Source of the DNA: CAUPWF01 sp963515125 | Lineage (GTDB): Bacteria > Bacillota > Clostridia > Lachnospirales > Lachnospiraceae | Direction of reading: 5' to 3' | DNA: 64,000 nt | NCBI GenBank assembly: GCA_052116865.1 | Contig: JBQKKG010000001.1 | Span: forward strand, 434,001-498,000 | Shown: piece by piece, positions 1 to 7,609 of the stretch | Position numbering within the stretch: the first letter of the stretch is position 1 | How the letters are laid out: each line of letters opens with the position of its first letter | Translations under genes and position numbers: made by a program | The notes under the pieces: generated by a model | What the model was told of the DNA's origin: nothing | Databases searched by the model: none | The model's input: the letters and a program-made list of their open reading frames with translations, nothing else

Positions 1-1
1 A

Positions 2-1123
2 GTTACAGGTGCAGCGGAACGTATGGCACAAGTATTTTTGAAATTATTTGGGAAGAAACGAGAAGAGGAGGCTCTGGCCTTTACAGGATTCTTGGTATCC
101 ATACCTATTTTTTGTGATTCTGGATTTGTGATTCTAGCACCAATTGCAAAGGCCATTTCTCGTGTTACTAAAAAATCAGTTATTTCTTTGGGTGTTGCAT
201 TAGCAGCAGGATTGGTTATTACGCATTCTTTAGTTCCACCAACACCAGGACCGTTGGGGGTATGTGGGATCTTTGGTATAGACGTTGGAAAATTCATTCT
301 ACTAGCATTAGTATTGGCAGTTCCAATGACAATAGCAGTTCTATTCTATGCAAGATATTTAGGAAAAAAATATTATCAAATTCCAAATGAACATGACGAT
401 GGCTATGTCCGTAGTGAATATGTAGAACCTGATTATAGTCAATCTTTCGTTATGAGTGATAGACAATTACCATCTGCAATTGCTGCATTTGGACCATTGA
501 TTTTACCAATTCTTTTAATATTGATAAGTACGGTTTCTAGTGCCTTAGGGAAAACAGAAGGTTTTATGCAAATATTTCAATTCATTGGCTCTCCAATTAT
601 TGCTGTAGGACTTGGATTAGTTCTTGCAATATTTACACTAGGTAGGACTTTGGATAGAAAGACTGCATTGGCTGAAATGGAAAAAGGCATGATGTCAGCA
701 GGTATTATTATGTTGGTAACTGGTGGCGGCGGAGCATTGGGTCAGATTATTAAAGACAGTGGTCTTGGTAACTTTATCGCTGAAAATCTTGCAGCTACTG
801 CTATTCCAATTGTTGTATTGCCTTTGATCATTTCAACATTGATGAGATTCATTCAGGGATCGGGAACGGTAGCTATGACAACAGCTGCTAGTATTTCAGC
901 TCCAATTATGATTGCAGCAGGAGTAAATCCTTTCCTTGGTGCTGTTGCATGTTGTGTTGGTTCACTTTTCTTTGGATATTTTAATGATAGTTACTTTTGG
1001 GTGGTAAATAGAACACTTGGAATCAGTGAGGCCAAAGAACAATTAGCAATTTGGTCTGTATCATCTACAATTGCCTGGGCAGTTGGAGTTGTTGAAGTTA
1101 TTGTGTTGAGTTTCATAATATAA
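2..1123 (+). CDS. GntP-family gluconate/organic-acid permease, 5' end missing
   Basis: The frame is open from base 2, upstream of the first in-window ATG at 23, so this is the C-terminal part of a larger gene cut by the window edge. About 374 residues remain of a family that is usually near 440-450. They contain many hydrophobic membrane segments and a GntP-like region around SIPIFCDSGFVIL, followed by LVPPTPGPLG, which is typical of gluconate:H+ symporter relatives. The protein would import a sugar acid or hydroxy acid across the inner membrane. A DeoR-type regulator begins 32 bases downstream on the same strand, which suggests a sugar-acid utilisation operon. The substrate cannot be told from the sequence; gluconate is the family default. 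Confidence 0.85.
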   Translation, partial: VTGAAERMAQVFLKLFGKKREEEALAFTGFLVSIPIFCDSGFVILAPIAKAISRVTKKSVISLGVALAAGLVITHSLVPPTPGPLGVCGIFGIDVGKFILLALVLAVPMTIAVLFYARYLGKKYYQIPNEHDDGYVRSEYVEPDYSQSFVMSDRQLPSAIAAFGPLILPILLILISTVSSALGKTEGFMQIFQFIGSPIIAVGLGLVLAIFTLGRTLDRKTALAEMEKGMMSAGIIMLVTGGGGALGQIIKDSGLGNFIAENLAATAIPIVVLPLIISTLMRFIQGSGTVAMTTAASISAPIMIAAGVNPFLGAVACCVGSLFFGYFNDSYFWVVNRTLGISEAKEQLAIWSVSSTIAWAVGVVEVIVLSFII

Positions 1124-1155
1124 TCTGATATGATATCACTTAAGGAGTGATAGTT

Positions 1156-1911
1156 ATGTTAGTAGCAGAACGGCAACAAAAAATTATAGATATGATTCAA
1201 GAAAAAGGTAGTGTACAAGTTGAGGAGCTGGCACAAGAGTTAAAAGTCAGTTTGATGACTATCCGAAGAGATTTGGAGAAGTTACATGAAGATGGTAGAA
1301 TTGAGAGATGCCATGGAGGTGCTGTTGTAAAACAGGAAGTCACATATGCAGACAAGCAAATTATTCATAAATCAGAAAAAACGCAACTAGCTTTTATGTG
1401 TGAAAATTTTGTAAAAACAGGGGATTGTATCTATCTAGACGCTGGGACTACTACCTATGAAATTGCAAAAGTTATTTCGAAAATTCCTGATATTATTGTA
1501 GTTACAAATGATTTAGAAATCGCACGGTTATTAAAAGAAAGCTCGGTTGAGTTGTTCCTATGTGGTGGCCAAGTGCAAAAGTCTACGGGTAGCACATTAG
1601 GATGCTTTGCAACGCAGATGTTAGATGGATTTCAGTTTGATGTTGGATTCTTTGGAGCAGCCTCCATTAATGAACAGCTTCAAGTCTTGACACCAACTAT
1701 TGATAAGGCTTTCATGAAGCGAAAAATAATGAAACATTGTCAAGAGACGTACTTGGTTGTGGATGATTCAAAGTTCAATAGGCAAGCAATGGTGAAGGTG
1801 AATGAGTTGTGTGATTATGATGGGGTGATTACGAATCGATTATTCTCAGAACTGGAGCAACAAGAACTAGAGCGTACAAAAGTAAAAGTGATACAGGTAA
1901 TTAACAAATAA
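1156..1911 (+). CDS. DeoR-family transcriptional regulator
   Basis: I chose ATG 1156 over the upstream in-frame GTG at 1147 because AAGGAG at 1142-1147 lies 8 bases before it. The 251-aa product has an N-terminal winged helix-turn-helix (ELAQELKVSLMTIRRDL, ending in the family-typical RCHGGA) and a C-terminal DeoR sensor domain with the phosphosugar-site-like DAGTTTYEIA and VTNDLEIA motifs. DeoR proteins are usually repressors released by a sugar phosphate. The position directly after the GntP-type permease suggests that it regulates that transport/catabolic operon. This role is inferred from neighbourhood only. Confidence 0.9.
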   Translation: MLVAERQQKIIDMIQEKGSVQVEELAQELKVSLMTIRRDLEKLHEDGRIERCHGGAVVKQEVTYADKQIIHKSEKTQLAFMCENFVKTGDCIYLDAGTTTYEIAKVISKIPDIIVVTNDLEIARLLKESSVELFLCGGQVQKSTGSTLGCFATQMLDGFQFDVGFFGAASINEQLQVLTPTIDKAFMKRKIMKHCQETYLVVDDSKFNRQAMVKVNELCDYDGVITNRLFSELEQQELERTKVKVIQVINK

Positions 1912-1920
1912 ATTTAATTA

Positions 1921-1978
1921 AAAATCCTAGGTGGGATTGTGGTAATCAGAAGGATTCCAATCTCATCTAGGATTTTTT
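1921..1978. terminator. Bidirectional intrinsic terminator
   Basis: The two 19-base arms (1921-1939 and 1958-1976) pair with only G-U wobbles. T-rich tracts lie on the plus-strand end and A-rich sequence on the other. It sits between the convergent DeoR gene and truA and can serve both. Confidence 0.85.
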
Positions 1979-1982
1979 AATT

Positions 1983-2723
1983 TTAATATAATACTTCTTG
2001 AAGATATAATCCTTTTGCATCGGCTGGTGCACTTGCAGTGACTGGGTTATTTACATCTAATATTTTCTCAATGTCTTCTATGTTACGAGCACCTAATCCA
2101 ATATCGAGTAATGTACTTATAATCATACGAGGCATATTGTGTAAAAAGTCATTTGCTTCTAAGGTGATTTGAATTTCCTCATCATCTCCATAGATATCTA
2201 TGTGTTTCATTTCTTTTACAGTAGACTTGTTACGCTTTACAGTTGAAAAACATTTGAAGTCATGCTTACCCACAAGATTTGAAGCTGCTTGTCGCATCAG
2301 TTCTATATCGGGTTTTTTAAAAGCATAATAGGTATATTTTCGTTCAAACACACTTGGAACATCACTAATTACAATACGGTATAGATAAAGCTTGGATGTT
2401 GCATTAAGACTTGCATGGAATCTTTCTGGCATGTCTTTCACGGTTAGTACAGCTATATCCATAGGTAAGTAGCGATTCAGATAGTGCTTGATCTCGTAAT
2501 CTTTCATATCAGTTGTAGTTTTAAAGTTGACAATCTGCCCATATGCATGTACACCTACTTCAGTACGGGCACCACAAAATAACGATACATCTTCATTTGT
2601 CATTTTTTTAATCACATCAATAATTTTGTTTTCCAATGTATTAGTTGATTCTTCTTTTCCAAGACGTTGCCACCCTTGATATCGGCTTCCGTCATATTGT
2701 ATCTCTAATTTTATATTGCGCAT
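1983..2723 (-). CDS. truA: TruA-family tRNA pseudouridine synthase with Glu at the catalytic Asp position
   Basis: The 246-aa protein has the TruA family architecture: N-terminal IQYDGSRYQGWQ, the active-site loop, and C-terminal FLHNMPRMIIS. TruA isomerises uridines 38-40 of the tRNA anticodon arm. In the family the active loop reads RTDxGVHA and the Asp is the catalytic residue. Here the codon is GAA and the loop reads ARTEVGVHAYGQ. The gene starts at ATG 2723 with AAGGAG 8 bases upstream. It stands alone between convergent and divergent neighbours, not in the ribosomal/ECF-transporter context where clostridial truA often sits, so it may be a second, diverged copy. Family assignment is firm; catalytic competence is uncertain. 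Confidence 0.9.
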   Translation of the reverse strand: MRNIKLEIQYDGSRYQGWQRLGKEESTNTLENKIIDVIKKMTNEDVSLFCGARTEVGVHAYGQIVNFKTTTDMKDYEIKHYLNRYLPMDIAVLTVKDMPERFHASLNATSKLYLYRIVISDVPSVFERKYTYYAFKKPDIELMRQAASNLVGKHDFKCFSTVKRNKSTVKEMKHIDIYGDDEEIQITLEANDFLHNMPRMIISTLLDIGLGARNIEDIEKILDVNNPVTASAPADAKGLYLQEVLY

Positions 2724-2772
2724 TCATTTTCTCCTTATGATAATACTTATAGACACATGAATTTTGAAACAG

Positions 2773-2801
2773 TTACAGTATATCAAATCCTATGGTATAA
2801 T
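2773..2801 (+). promoter_or_regulatory. Sigma-A-type promoter for the 2845 gene
   Basis: The -35 box TTACAG (2773-2778) and -10 box TATAAT (2796-2801) are separated by 17 bases, about 44 bases before the start codon. Confidence 0.6.
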
Positions 2802-2844
2802 GGAAGAACTTATCATAATATGATAAAATATGATGTAGAGGTGT

Positions 2845-3318
2845 ATGATGAATAAACCAATATCAAAAATAGAATTTTTAAGGGAATCACCAATTTTTAT
2901 GGAACAGATTTCAGAAGGACTTCGTTTATACCCATGGTTTCAACCAGAGCCTGATCAACTGAAATTACATCATTTATTACATCGGATGCTATTGATAAAT
3001 GGTGGGAACGTTTATGTGGATTTTTATTACGCAAGTCTTACGAAAGAAGAAAAGTCTTCCTTTCGTCATGCTCTAAAGGAAGACGAAAAAGAGGTATTGA
3101 ATAAATTAGAAATAAGCGAAGATGCTATTTATTACTTGATTGATGAATCAATGCTAGATTTCTTTTTCCGTATAACCATAGATGAAATACTGTTTTCTAC
3201 GTTTTATTTCACAAACCTAAAAGTTTCTGTATGGGGGAATTATAACATGAATTGGCCCATCTTTGCACAGGATGAAGAAAGTTTGGAATGGTGCCGTAAT
3301 TTATGTTATGATAAGTAA
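2845..3318 (+). CDS. Unknown 157-aa soluble protein
   Basis: I do not recognise this family. The product has no signal peptide or membrane segment. It is mixed in charge, with a run of aromatic residues near the C-terminal half (ESMLDFFFRITIDE, then FYFTNLKVSVWGNYNMNWP). It begins ATGATG at 2845, and either ATG could be used; AGAGGTG lies just upstream. It has its own promoter, and two further small genes follow on the same strand (DUF3592-like membrane protein, thioesterase), so they may be cotranscribed. Codon use matches its neighbours. No function is proposed. Confidence 0.6.
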   Translation: MMNKPISKIEFLRESPIFMEQISEGLRLYPWFQPEPDQLKLHHLLHRMLLINGGNVYVDFYYASLTKEEKSSFRHALKEDEKEVLNKLEISEDAIYYLIDESMLDFFFRITIDEILFSTFYFTNLKVSVWGNYNMNWPIFAQDEESLEWCRNLCYDK

Positions 3319-3344
3319 GAAAAAAGACAGTCGGAGGAAGAAAA

Positions 3345-3725
3345 ATGGAGAAAATTGGAATCGTATTATATGTTATGGCTGCGGCATTGTTCATAGGTGG
3401 TATTGTCCAATTTATAAAGGCTAAAAAAAGTCAGAAGTTTGGCAAACTTACAACAGCATCTGTACAAGAGTGTCATACAACAGGATTTGGACCAATACGC
3501 AAATATTGGGTAACGCTTATATACAAAGCGGAAGGAAGAAAGTATAAGAGGAAGTTGCATACTAATTTTTTGCAAATCTTAAACAATGGGGACAAGATAC
3601 CAATTGGTTACAACCCAGAAGACCCAGAAGATATTTTAGTAAGGGGCAATGATGCTTATAAGGTGTTTTTTCTTTTAGCAGCTGGCATTGTTATTATTAC
3701 AAATATTTTAACATTCATTGTTTAG
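3345..3725 (+). CDS. Two-helix membrane protein resembling DUF3592
   Basis: The 126-aa protein has a hydrophobic helix at residues 5-23 and another at about 106-124. Between them is a beta-rich stretch ending in GDKIPIGYNPEDPEDILV. That layout (helix, extracytoplasmic or cytoplasmic beta domain with a YNPxxP motif, helix) resembles the DUF3592 family, whose function is unknown. A GGAGG ribosome site lies just before the ATG. It follows the unknown 157-aa gene by 26 bases. Confidence 0.7.
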   Translation: MEKIGIVLYVMAAALFIGGIVQFIKAKKSQKFGKLTTASVQECHTTGFGPIRKYWVTLIYKAEGRKYKRKLHTNFLQILNNGDKIPIGYNPEDPEDILVRGNDAYKVFFLLAAGIVIITNILTFIV

Positions 3726-3758
3726 AGAGAAAATGAACTAGAAATGGAGAAATTAATT

Positions 3759-4235
3759 ATGAAAAATGAAGTCTGGTCTGTGAAAGATTCTTATGTAGAA
3801 ACAATTCACATTGTAAGACCTACACATTTGAATGCTGCTGGAAGATTATTCGGTGGTATATTAATGCAATGGATTGACGAAACAGCTGGAGTTGTTGCAA
3901 AACGACATTGCAAGGGAAATGTTATTACAGCTTCTATAGATAATTTGATGTTTTTAAAGGGTGCTTATCAACAAGATATGATTGTATTGATTGGAAAATT
4001 GACTTATGTGGGACGAACTTCCATGGAGGTTCGCATTGATACTTATAAAGAAGATATGCAGGGAACAAGAACGAAAATTAATCGAGCTTACATCACTATG
4101 GTGGCAATGGATGAAAATGATGAACCAACGGAAGTTCCAAGACTTTCTTTGACCACGCAAGAGGAAAAGAGTGAATGGGAAGCGGCCATAAAACGTAGAG
4201 AGATGAGAAAATTACGCAAAGAAGAAGGGTTTTAA
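3759..4235 (+). CDS. Hotdog-fold acyl-CoA thioesterase (YciA/BACH type)
   Basis: The product hydrolyses acyl-CoA to free acid and CoA in the cytoplasm. The first 100 residues show the hotdog family signature: HLNAAGRLFGGILMQWIDE (central helix) and ITASIDNLMFLKG, as in COG1607 enzymes. About 158 aa is the usual length. ATG 3744 is in frame, but GGAG at 3747-3750 is placed for ATG 3759, which I prefer. The C-terminus is highly charged (KRREMRKLRKEE). The physiological acyl-CoA is unknown. Confidence 0.85.
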   Translation: MKNEVWSVKDSYVETIHIVRPTHLNAAGRLFGGILMQWIDETAGVVAKRHCKGNVITASIDNLMFLKGAYQQDMIVLIGKLTYVGRTSMEVRIDTYKEDMQGTRTKINRAYITMVAMDENDEPTEVPRLSLTTQEEKSEWEAAIKRREMRKLRKEEGF

Positions 4236-4290
4236 ATAAAAATCTATTAGAAAATCTAATGAATAGAAAGTGCTGTTTTTTTTACAATGC

Positions 4291-4319
4291 TTGAAATGTA
4301 TAGATAAGTATTGTATGAT
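4291..4319 (+). promoter_or_regulatory. Promoter of the purine operon
   Basis: TTGAAA (4291-4296) and TATGAT (4314-4319) have a 17-base spacer. The predicted start near 4326 falls just before the first stem of the riboswitch at 4331. Confidence 0.65.
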
Positions 4320-4330
4320 AATAAAAGCAA

Positions 4331-4437
4331 TTGTACGACTGGCGGATAAGTAGGGGTACCTACAGGGAGTACAATATAGTTTAAAATGCCGACCGCCTGG
4401 GCGACCACTGGAATAAGGGTTGTTCAGGTGGTTTTTT
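4331..4437 (+). ncRNA. ZTP (pfl motif) riboswitch with overlapping intrinsic terminator
   Basis: P1 is formed by TTGTAC (4331-4336) and GTACAA (4369-4374). Inside it are the conserved GACTGGCGGATAA segment and a P2 stem of GTAGG/CCTAC (4350-4354, 4359-4363). The hallmark 3' element GACCGCCTGGGC follows at 4391-4402. These match the ZTP/ZMP-sensing aptamer. CCGCCTGGGC (4393-4402) can instead pair with GTTCAGGTGG (4422-4431) over 10 bases with wobbles, followed by six T. The terminator therefore competes directly with the aptamer's conserved strand, and ligand binding should switch transcription on. The downstream genes consume ZMP (AICAR) and make IMP, as expected for this class. Confidence 0.93.
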
Positions 4438-4497
4438 ATGTAAAAGATGCATTTAAAAGTTATACTTAAGAAATTAAGAAGTAAAAGGAGAAAAGTG

Positions 4498-5211
4498 ATG
4501 AAGATGTTATCAATCGTATCGGAATTAGAATCGAATGCATATCCTGGAAGAGGAATTATCATTGGGAAAACACCAGATGGAACCAAAGCGGTTACTGCAT
4601 ATTTTATTATGGGAAGAAGTGAAAATAGTAGAAATAGAGTATTTGTTGAAGAAGGACAAGGGATTCGAACGCAAGCATATGATCCAGCTAAACTAATAGA
4701 TCCAAGTTTGATTATTTACGCCCCAGTACGTGTGTTGGGAAATAAAACGATCGTAACGAATGGTGATCAAACAGATACGATATACGAAGGTATGGATCGA
4801 CAACTGACTTTTGAACAGGCACTGCGCACACGCACTTTTGAACCTGATGCACCTAATTACACACCAAGAATTTCCGGGATTATGCATGTTGAACAAGGAA
4901 CATATAATTATGCAATGTCCATATTAAAAAGTAATCAAGGGAATCCGAGTGCATGTAATCGGTACACATTTGCATATGAAAATCCGATAAATGGAGAAGG
5001 TCACTTTATACATACTTATCAGTGTGATGGAAATCCATTACAAAGCTTCGAAGGGGAACCAAAGTTAGTGGAAATACCAGATGATATAGATATTTTTGCA
5101 ACCATGTTATGGAGCAGTTTGAATGAAGAGCATAAGGTCTCGTTATTTGTGAGATATATAGACATACAAACTGGGATTTATCAAACAATTATTAAAAATA
5201 AGAATGATTAA
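4498..5211 (+). CDS. purO: IMP cyclohydrolase, PurO-like family
   Basis: The protein closes FAICAR to IMP, the last step of purine synthesis. The sequence resembles the IMP cyclohydrolase family first known from archaea (PurO fold), with an N-terminal NAYPGRGIIIGKTPDG segment, MGRSENSRNRVF and a PRISGIMH segment. It does not resemble the MGS-like domain of bifunctional PurH. The start at ATG 4498 has AGGAG 7 bases upstream; the longer frame from 4447 would begin inside the riboswitch leader. It overlaps no neighbour and is followed by the formyltransferase gene 10 bases after its stop. Control is by the ZTP riboswitch. About 237 aa is a normal length. Confidence 0.88.
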   Translation: MKMLSIVSELESNAYPGRGIIIGKTPDGTKAVTAYFIMGRSENSRNRVFVEEGQGIRTQAYDPAKLIDPSLIIYAPVRVLGNKTIVTNGDQTDTIYEGMDRQLTFEQALRTRTFEPDAPNYTPRISGIMHVEQGTYNYAMSILKSNQGNPSACNRYTFAYENPINGEGHFIHTYQCDGNPLQSFEGEPKLVEIPDDIDIFATMLWSSLNEEHKVSLFVRYIDIQTGIYQTIIKNKND

Positions 5212-5221
5212 TGGAGGGCAT

Positions 5222-6400
5222 ATGAAAGAATTAGAATTAAAATATGGATGTAATCCAAATCAAAAACCATCAAAAATATATGTTTCTAACGGGGATGATT
5301 TGCCAATAGAGGTACTAAGTGGGAGACCAGGATATATTAATTTTTTAGATGCTTTTAACGGATGGCAATTGGTGAGAGAACTAAAAGCTGCAACAGGACT
5401 TCCAGCAGCCACATCTTTTAAACATGTTTCACCAGCGGGTGCAGCCGTTGGATTACCATTAGACGCGACATTAGCTAAGAGTTACTGGGTGAACGATATG
5501 GGAACACTATCACCGATTGCCTGTGCATATGCAAGAGCAAGGGGAGCGGACCGGATGTCATCTTTCGGGGATTTTATTGCCTTATCCGATATTTGCGATA
5601 AAGACACCGCATTACTTATCAAGCGAGAAGTGTCTGATGGAGTCATTGCTCCCGGTTATACAGAGGAAGCATTAGAGATATTAACGGCTAAGAAGAAAGG
5701 GGCTTATAATGTTATTAAAATGAATGATAATTATAGTCCAGAACCTATAGAGACAAAGCAAGTTTTTGGAATTACTTTTGAACAAGGAAGAAATGAGCTT
5801 TTAATAAATCATGAGTTATTACAACATATTGTAACAGAAAACCAAGAACTCCCTAAAGAAGCCAGTATAGACTTAATGATAGCACTGATTACATTGAAAT
5901 ATACACAGTCTAATTCTGTTTGCTTTGTAAAGGGTGGTCAAGCAATTGGAATCGGTGCAGGTCAGCAATCCCGTGTACATTGTACGAGGTTGGCTGGGCA
6001 AAAGGCAGACAATTGGTTTTTGCGTCAGTGCCCAAAAGTATTAAATCTTCCATTTGTGGATCAGATAAGGCGTGCAGATCGAGACAATGCAATTGATATT
6101 TACATTGGTGAAGAATATAGAGATCTATTAAAGGATGGGGAATGGGAAAGGATATTTAAAGTAAAACCAGAAATATTCACCGAAGAGGAAAAACGGTTGT
6201 GGTTGAGTCAAATGAATGATGTATCACTTGGTTCAGATGCCTTTTTCCCATTCGGTGATAATATTGAACGTGCTTTTAAAAGTGGTGTTAAATATATTGC
6301 GCAACCAGGGGGATCAGTACGTGATGATCAAGTAATCGAAGTATGCAATAAGTACCATATGGTAATGGCATTCACAGGTATTCGGTTGTTCCATCACTAA
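5222..6400 (+). CDS. purH: AICAR formyltransferase, stand-alone PurH C-terminal domain
   Basis: It transfers a formyl group from 10-formyl-THF to AICAR, giving FAICAR. The 392-aa protein aligns in features with the AICARFT half of PurH only: N-terminal LKYGCNPNQKPSK, the active-site SFKHVSPAGAA (Lys-His pair), SNSVCFVKGGQAIGIGAGQQSR and C-terminal FFPFGDNIERA and KYIAQPGGSVRDDQV. The cyclohydrolase domain is absent and is supplied by the gene just upstream. ATG 5222 is chosen because GGAGG at 5213-5217 precedes it; the in-frame ATG at 5204 lacks a site. This is the second gene of the riboswitch-controlled operon. Confidence 0.93.
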   Translation: MKELELKYGCNPNQKPSKIYVSNGDDLPIEVLSGRPGYINFLDAFNGWQLVRELKAATGLPAATSFKHVSPAGAAVGLPLDATLAKSYWVNDMGTLSPIACAYARARGADRMSSFGDFIALSDICDKDTALLIKREVSDGVIAPGYTEEALEILTAKKKGAYNVIKMNDNYSPEPIETKQVFGITFEQGRNELLINHELLQHIVTENQELPKEASIDLMIALITLKYTQSNSVCFVKGGQAIGIGAGQQSRVHCTRLAGQKADNWFLRQCPKVLNLPFVDQIRRADRDNAIDIYIGEEYRDLLKDGEWERIFKVKPEIFTEEEKRLWLSQMNDVSLGSDAFFPFGDNIERAFKSGVKYIAQPGGSVRDDQVIEVCNKYHMVMAFTGIRLFHH

Positions 6401-6409
6401 CATTGCCTT

Positions 6410-6700
6410 TTAGGATTTTGGTTTCCTGCTTTGCATAAGAGAGCTGGCCATTTTGACTGTTTTGTCAATTTGTTCCTGCTCTTTTTTTGATTTTCCTTCT
6501 TTCAATAAATCCAATATTATGCCCATTTCTTCTGGCGAAAATTGAATTCCTTTTTTACTAGCATCCATAATCAGGGTTAATAGAACAGGAGGAAGATCTT
6601 TTCCAGATTTTCCACTTGTCTGAGCAGCAGCAGTTTTGATTAACTCTAATTTAATAGGATCAATATTATTAAGTATTGGGTTATTCATCCATTCATTCAT
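6410..6700 (-). CDS. Unknown 96-aa Met-rich protein, translationally coupled to upstream gene
   Basis: I do not recognise this family. The start is ATG 6700, with AAGGAG 9 bases upstream and an 8-base overlap (ATGAATGA) with the stop of the 203-aa gene; the in-frame ATG at 6718 lacks a site. The protein is soluble, helix-prone and Met/Lys-rich (SPEEMGIILDLLKEGKSKKE). No signal peptide or metal-site pattern is seen. It is convergent with purH, with 9 bases between stops. The coupling strongly suggests that the two products work together. Confidence 0.65.
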   Translation of the reverse strand: MNEWMNNPILNNIDPIKLELIKTAAAQTSGKSGKDLPPVLLTLIMDASKKGIQFSPEEMGIILDLLKEGKSKKEQEQIDKTVKMASSLMQSRKPKS

Positions 6701-7304
6701 TTTTAACATCTCCTTCATTTATATTAGACATATTGGGGGTACACGCATTATTGTCATCTGTACTTTGGCTATTGGAATCATCAGAACAGTCTGAGGACTC
6801 ATCATTTATGTCATTGGATGAGCCAGCAGCAAAGAGTGTACTGTAAGTATCAAACATCTCTTGTTGATCAGGAGACATCATATTTTTCATGAGGTCCATT
6901 GGATTGAAGGCGGATGATTGAGACGTGTTTTCCTTGTCAGAAGAAAATCCATCTGGCGAATCCCCTGTTCCATCCTGAAAAGATTTCATCATTTCCATCA
7001 TACTCATCATACTTGTAAAGTTACTAATGGTATCGTTCATTTCCTGTCCCATATATGGTTTCATTTCTTCTAATATATCAAGTGGTGAAGCGGTACCAGA
7101 TTCAAAACTAGAACTTTGTAGATCATTTGTAAAAAACTGAAAAAATTTCATAGTATTTTGTAATTCTAGAAATTTCACATAGATAGCAAGAAGACGTTGA
7201 TTAGAGGGAGGGGTATAGGGAATAAGTATTTTCAGCATTTGTAAACTTTGTGAAGTTACAAGATTATCAAATGGTGTCATTGGATTTGATTCTTTTTTGT
7301 CCAT
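6693..7304 (-). CDS. Unknown 203-aa protein with Met-rich middle and acidic Ser/Asp/Asn tail
   Basis: I do not recognise this family. Residues 10-60 form a helical region (LQMLKILIPYTPPSNQRLL). The centre is Met-rich (TSMMSMMEMMKS, PMDLMKNMMSPDQQEM). The last 45 residues are a low-complexity acidic Ser/Asp/Asn tail that is probably disordered. There is no signal peptide. GGAGGG lies about 11 bases before ATG 7304. It is the first gene of a two-gene unit on the minus strand. Such composition can occur in spore or envelope structural proteins, but nothing in the sequence proves that. Confidence 0.65.
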   Translation of the reverse strand: MDKKESNPMTPFDNLVTSQSLQMLKILIPYTPPSNQRLLAIYVKFLELQNTMKFFQFFTNDLQSSSFESGTASPLDILEEMKPYMGQEMNDTISNFTSMMSMMEMMKSFQDGTGDSPDGFSSDKENTSQSSAFNPMDLMKNMMSPDQQEMFDTYSTLFAAGSSNDINDESSDCSDDSNSQSTDDNNACTPNMSNINEGDVKNE

Positions 7305-7419
7305 AGACCATCAACCCTCCATAGAAGTAACGTTATAAATGTATATGATAGAACAGTCGAAAATATGAAAGTTGCATATAATATAATGTATTTATTTAAG
7401 ATATTCTAGGAGGTTTAGT

Positions 7420-7575
7420 ATGACAAGAAAATTAGTGATAGATGGTAACGCGGTATATGAATTAGATGAAGAATGTATGCTGAAAAAAAAGAAAGAGTTA
7501 TCTGAGAAGAGAAAAGAAGAACAAAAAAATGCAGGAAATCATCTTCATAATAATATAAGAAAAGGACCCCGATAG
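7420..7575 (+). CDS. Small unknown 51-aa protein
   Basis: The ORF starts at ATG 7420 with a perfect AGGAGG (7408-7413) 6 bases upstream and stops at TAG 7573-7575. The peptide begins MTRKLVIDGNAVYELDE and then becomes a Lys/Glu-rich, probably helical stretch (CMLKKKKELSEKRKEEQK). Its stop codon lies inside an intrinsic terminator. Strong ribosome site, own terminator and placement in an otherwise empty intergenic region make it a credible gene. Function unknown. Confidence 0.65.
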   Translation: MTRKLVIDGNAVYELDEECMLKKKKELSEKRKEEQKNAGNHLHNNIRKGPR

Positions 7576-7587
7576 GGATCCTTTTTT
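7561..7587 (+). terminator. Intrinsic terminator of the 51-aa gene
   Basis: AAAGGACCCC (7561-7570) pairs with GGGATCCTTT (7575-7584) around a GATA tetraloop with one A-C mismatch, followed by a T run. It overlaps the stop codon. Confidence 0.8.
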
Positions 7588-7609
7588 ATCTTATGCCATT
7601 TCTGCTTAA

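Noticed and set aside
4236..4290. Terminator after the thioesterase gene
   Set aside because: A small ATTAGA/TCTAAT stem exists, but the T run is 15 or more bases away. Evidence is too weak to list it.
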